NCBI GenBank assembly: GCA_964502665.1
Contig: CAZCXP010000044.1
Span: 1 to 16,861 of the forward strand
Length of the DNA: 16,861 nt
Reading direction: 5' to 3'
From: SOKG01 sp964502665
GTDB lineage: Bacteria > Chloroflexota > Dehalococcoidia > SZUA-161
Made by a program: the position numbers and the translations under genes. This document shows, piece by piece, positions 13,761-16,861 of the stretch (position 1 is the first letter of the stretch; each line of letters begins with the position of its first letter). A model generated the notes under the pieces. The model saw only the letters and a program-made list of their open reading frames with translations. It ran no database searches and was not told the origin of the DNA.

Positions 13761-14444
13761 CTATCCCAGTCTTGCTATGAGGTATCCTACGCCCGGTTTG
13801 GTGAGGATAAGCTGCGGGTGGCTGGGGTCTGCTTCCAGTTTCTGCCTCAAGCGTCTGGTATGAACCCTGAGGCTGTCTATAGCCCCGGGGTAATCGTCAC
13901 CCCATACCTCTTCAGCAAGTCTGGAGTAGGTTACTACACGACCCCCGTTTCTCATCAAGTGGTGAATGATATGAGCTTCGATGGTAGTGAGGTTTACTTC
14001 CTTCTCTCCATTCGCAAGCTGGTGTGTGGAGGGATTGAAGCATAGTGGGCCGAAGGAGACGGGAGACTCTTCAGCAAAATTGTTCCGGTCGCGTAACCTG
14101 GCCTTTATCCGGGCCAGGAGTTGGAGCTGTCCGCAGGGCTTGACTATGTAATCGTCTGCACCCCACTCCAGCCCTTTGACTATACCGGCTTCCTCTGTCT
14201 TAGCGGTGAGGACAATAATGGGAACAGAGGAGAAGAGGCGGGTCTGCTTCAAGACCTCGAAGCCGCTTATATCGGGAAGCCCCAGATCAAGGATGATGAT
14301 ACTCGGGTCTTCGCTTTCCGCCAACTCCATCCCTTTCTTTCCCAGGTGGGTGGATACTAACTGAGCCTCAGGCCAACCTAGCTGTAAGGCCAGGGAAACA
14401 GACTCTACAATCTCAGGGTCGTCTTCAATAATCAGCGCTTTCAC
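13761..14444 (-). CDS. OmpR/PhoB-family response regulator
   Basis: DNA-binding two-component regulator of 227 residues. The receiver domain (about 1-120) has the acidic pair D8/D9, phospho-acceptor Asp53 in ILDLGLPD, Thr80, and Lys102 in VKPCG (the residue after Pro is usually aromatic but is Gly-adjacent Cys here). The C-terminal winged helix (about 130-227) shows LTTIEAHIIHHLMRN, SRLAEEVWG, LRVHTRRLRQKLE and the wing KPGVGYLI. The start is GTG 14444, with GGAGGGG about five bases upstream. It lies 198 bp downstream of the sensor kinase gene on the same strand and is almost certainly its partner. Target genes are unknown. It is convergent with pilT. Confidence 0.95.
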   Translation of the reverse strand: MKALIIEDDPEIVESVSLALQLGWPEAQLVSTHLGKKGMELAESEDPSIIILDLGLPDISGFEVLKQTRLFSSVPIIVLTAKTEEAGIVKGLEWGADDYIVKPCGQLQLLARIKARLRDRNNFAEESPVSFGPLCFNPSTHQLANGEKEVNLTTIEAHIIHHLMRNGGRVVTYSRLAEEVWGDDYPGAIDSLRVHTRRLRQKLEADPSHPQLILTKPGVGYLIARLG

Positions 14445-14492
14445 AATTCCCCTCCGATTTCAAGGCCCTTTTGTTCCCAACACAAAACCTAA

Positions 14493-14621
14493 TCCGTTCG
14501 CCCTGAGCCCCCGCGTACGCGGGGGGCCGTTCATGGTTCGAGGCCGACAGGTCGGCCGTCCTACGGCCCAGGCTCACCACGAACGGCTGGGTGGGTTGCC
14601 CGACGTCGGGCACCCTACCCA
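14493..14621 (-). repeat. REP-like element, copy 2 (inverted relative to copy 1)
   Basis: On the minus strand it matches 4875-5000 across its length. Hairpin 1 is at 14589-14620. Hairpin 2 has outer arms CCGTTCATGGT (14527-14537) and ACCACGAACGG (14576-14586). Hairpin 3 is the 18-base palindrome at 14508-14525. The inner arms of hairpin 2 differ in sequence from copy 1 yet still pair: GGCCGAC-ag-GTCGGCC (14542-14557) and the overlapping GGCCGT-cct-ACGGCC (14554-14568). It fills most of the gap between the kinase and regulator genes, in the same orientation relative to transcription as copy 1. Confidence 0.85.
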
Positions 14622-14642
14622 CAAATCGCCTGACGGGGGGTC

Positions 14643-16861
14643 CTACTCTCCGGGACCTTCCAGGGGCAATGAGAAGCCGAAGGTCGAGCCCCTGCCGGCA
14701 CGGCTTCCTACCCATATCCGCCCTTTGTGAAGCCCCACCAGTGTCTTGCACAGAGCTAGCCCCAGCCCAAGCCCGCTCAAGCGCTCCCTGTCACTGTCAA
14801 CGCGGTGGTAGGGGTCGAATATCTGCTGGTGCTCTTGCTTGGGTATCCCCGGTCCGCTATCCCGGACTTCCACTATCAGCCCAGCATCTTCTTGCCTCGC
14901 TCCCAAGGTAACCTCTCCGCCCTCGGGGGTGAACTTGAAGGCATTGTTGAGCAGGTTCAGCACAATCTGCCGCAACCTGACCCTATCACACCAGAGCGAG
15001 GGCAGGGAGGAAGGCAGCTTCGAGATCAGGGATTGGCCGCGGCTGGAAGGCACCAGGGCCACATCCTCAATCACTTCCTGAAGCAGTTGCAGCGCGTCCA
15101 CTTTTTCAAGCTTCAACTGGAGCATGCCCATCTCGCCTCTTGCCAGGTCGAGGAGCTCATCGATCCTGCTGTTGAGGTTAGCGGCGCCGCGGCTGATGTT
15201 TCTGGCCACCCTCAGCAAAGTCTCATCTTTGAGCTCAGAAGCCAGTAGCTGACTTGACATCACCACTGGGGTGAGCGGGGTTTTCAGCTCATGTGCCAGC
15301 GCTCTGGTGAACTCTGCTCTTCTCTTCATTTCCGCTTCCAACTCGTGGTGGAATTTCTTTTCCTTCTCGTACAGCCTTTCCAGCTTCTCCTCCGCCTTTT
15401 TGCGTTCCGTGACGTCCCGGTAATTGGCGACAATACCTCTCACAGCCGGGTCATGGAGAAGGTTCTTGCCGATGACTTCCACGGTACGGTACGAGCCGTC
15501 TCTATGCCGGACACGTATCTCGGCGTTCACGGTGATATCCGGCTTCTGCATCAATTGGGAGAAGTGTTCGGTCGCTTTTGGCACATCGTCTGGATGAACG
15601 AAATCCAACGAATTCCTGTCAAGTCGGTCTCGCGGGTTATATCCCAACACGCGCTGATAGGACGGGCTTCGGTAGCGGATAGTGCCATCAGGATTCACCA
15701 CAGCGATGACATCCGACGAGTTCTCTATGAGCGACTCGAAGTATTCTTCCCTGGTTCGCAGCGCTTCCTCCATCTGCTTGCGTTCCGTCATGTCGATGGT
15801 GGAGGCCATCAGGCAGATAGGTTCGCCCTCATCATCTTCAACCAGGCTTGCCACGACGTGGCCATCGAAGGTTGAGCCATCCGCTCTCAAGGCGACCAGT
15901 TCTCCCTGCCAGATGCCTTTTCGCAGGAGCGTTGTCACTACCCTTGCCGCCTGTTTTCGGTCCTGCCAGAATTCCACGGCGGTCCTTCCAATGGTTTCCT
16001 CGCTGCTATCGTACCCCCACATCTTGAGGAAAGAGGCGTTAACGTAGATCAAGTTGCCTTCAAGGTCGGCCATGACGATGGCGTTGATGGATGACGCTAT
16101 TGCCCAGTCCTTTATCCTCAACTCGTCCTGCGCTCGCTTGCGCTCCAAGTTCTCATACTGGACTTGTTCGTAGGCAGTTCTTAGCTCGTTAGTTCGCTCC
16201 TCCACCAGCTCCTCAAGGTGCTGGCGGTATTTTGCCAGTTCCTCCTCCGCCCGCTTGCGCTTGGTGATGTCAACCCCGGTTGCCAGCCAATGCTGTAAAT
16301 CGCCATCCCTTGTTATGGGAGTAGACGTTATCTCAACCCAGAATCGCTCCCCGCTTTTCTTTAGAAAAAGCTCCTCACTCCTTTCCAGTCCACTTTCCAT
16401 AAGATCGTCAAACTGCCTTGCCCTTTTCCCCAATGTTTCCTCCGTCCACCAAGGGTATGGGGCCTTCATGCCAACAAGCTCCGCTGAGGAGAAGCCAGTG
16501 AGCTTTTCCATCGCAGGATTGACATATCTTATCGAAGTATCTGGATTTATGACCACGATGGCATTGGGGGAACTGCTCAGCATGGTGGAGCTGAACTCCT
16601 CGCTTTCCTTCAGCGCCTCCTCCGCCTGCTTGCGCTGGGTGATGTCTCTCAGAGCGCCGACCACCGCCACCGGCATACCGCGCTCGTCACATAATACTGA
16701 ACGGTTGTCGCTCACCCAGCGATACCCTAGCTCTTTGTGATTGAGGCGGTACTCAATACCTGGAGGCATCCCTTGTTCCGGTGGCTGTGTCAACAACTGG
16801 ATGACATTGTCGTCCAGCCTTTGAATATCGTCAGGATGTGCCAGAGACCTCGCCTGTTCGA
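14643..16861 (-). CDS. Multi-PAS sensor histidine kinase (5' end beyond window)
   Basis: The frame stays open to the right edge, so the N-terminus is missing; at least 738 residues are visible. Numbering from a TTG at 16796, the domains are: the end of a PAS_3-type domain (S-L-A-H-P-D-D just upstream, closing near 52), PAS (about 65-180), coiled coil (about 180-228), PAS (228-340), PAS (350-465), HisKA with phospho-accepting His502 in AHELKTPL, and the HATPase with N-box NLLNNAFKFT (614-623), G1 DSGPG (646-650) and G2 GLGLGL (675-680). No membrane segment and no receiver domain is seen in this part. It is expected to phosphorylate the regulator encoded downstream. An internal start at 16796 is unlikely because it would cut a PAS domain. 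Confidence 0.93.
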   Translation of the reverse strand, partial: EQARSLAHPDDIQRLDDNVIQLLTQPPEQGMPPGIEYRLNHKELGYRWVSDNRSVLCDERGMPVAVVGALRDITQRKQAEEALKESEEFSSTMLSSSPNAIVVINPDTSIRYVNPAMEKLTGFSSAELVGMKAPYPWWTEETLGKRARQFDDLMESGLERSEELFLKKSGERFWVEITSTPITRDGDLQHWLATGVDITKRKRAEEELAKYRQHLEELVEERTNELRTAYEQVQYENLERKRAQDELRIKDWAIASSINAIVMADLEGNLIYVNASFLKMWGYDSSEETIGRTAVEFWQDRKQAARVVTTLLRKGIWQGELVALRADGSTFDGHVVASLVEDDEGEPICLMASTIDMTERKQMEEALRTREEYFESLIENSSDVIAVVNPDGTIRYRSPSYQRVLGYNPRDRLDRNSLDFVHPDDVPKATEHFSQLMQKPDITVNAEIRVRHRDGSYRTVEVIGKNLLHDPAVRGIVANYRDVTERKKAEEKLERLYEKEKKFHHELEAEMKRRAEFTRALAHELKTPLTPVVMSSQLLASELKDETLLRVARNISRGAANLNSRIDELLDLARGEMGMLQLKLEKVDALQLLQEVIEDVALVPSSRGQSLISKLPSSLPSLWCDRVRLRQIVLNLLNNAFKFTPEGGEVTLGARQEDAGLIVEVRDSGPGIPKQEHQQIFDPYHRVDSDRERLSGLGLGLALCKTLVGLHKGRIWVGSRAGRGSTFGFSLPLEGPGE

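Noticed and set aside
13566..14045. Open frame of 159 codons on the plus strand after pilT
   Set aside because: Its first part is the hairpin repeat array and the rest is antisense to the response regulator; its translation (for example SLPWREGVRGRG) is typical of repeat-derived false genes.
14425..14751. Open frames on both strands spanning REP-like copy 2
   Set aside because: They are made of repeat sequence plus antisense ends of the kinase and regulator genes.

Overview
The window is a moderately GC-rich bacterial chromosome segment with mostly ordinary gene content. Frequent GTG and TTG starts, cimA as the route into isoleucine synthesis, an oadG/oadB sodium-pump pair, multi-PAS signalling proteins and a GTTCGTGGTGAGC..ACCATGAAC repeat family suggest a Chloroflexota (Dehalococcoidia-like) genome. 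That assignment is an inference from gene style and has not been tested by a search.

Left block (1-3616, minus strand). A compact four-gene operon reads right to left: cimA (citramalate synthase), a histidine phosphatase, nth (endonuclease III) and a short QueG-like iron-sulfur protein. The last two junctions overlap by four bases (GTGA, TTGA). The operon starts at an extended -10 promoter in a 141-bp divergent control region that also carries an inverted repeat. Rightward from the same region run rsmD and coaD, again joined by a TTGA overlap.

Middle block (4801-10254, plus strand). A REP-like element of three consecutive palindromes (4875-5000) lies downstream of coaD. It is followed by an Alvin/YfhL-type 2[4Fe-4S] ferredoxin and a 398-bp gene-poor gap, which appears to hold the decayed remains of an Mth938-like gene on the minus strand and the polA promoter. 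Next come a full-length, proofreading-competent DNA polymerase I and an oadG-like/oadB pair. The oadG-like gene seems to have lost its biotinyl domain, with an out-of-frame-looking tail. No carboxyltransferase alpha subunit is present.

Right block (10598-16861). A PAS-PAS-GAF-GGDEF diguanylate cyclase and a pilT retraction ATPase sit 17 bp apart on the plus strand, a pairing that suggests c-di-GMP and type IV pilus motility are linked here. Convergent to them, on the minus strand, is a two-component system: a multi-PAS hybrid-free sensor kinase cut by the right window edge, and an OmpR/PhoB-type response regulator. A second, diverged copy of the REP-like element lies between them. The convergent pilT/regulator junction holds a different GC-rich hairpin repeat array. 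A fragment of a third REP-like copy lies at base 1. All three REP-like copies have the same orientation relative to local transcription.

I see no rRNA, tRNA, CRISPR array, transposase or phage gene. The items most worth a second look are the REP-like family with structure-preserving divergence, the truncated oadG-like gene, the probable Mth938-like pseudogene, the Asp at the polA steric-gate position, and the ggdef-pilT pair.
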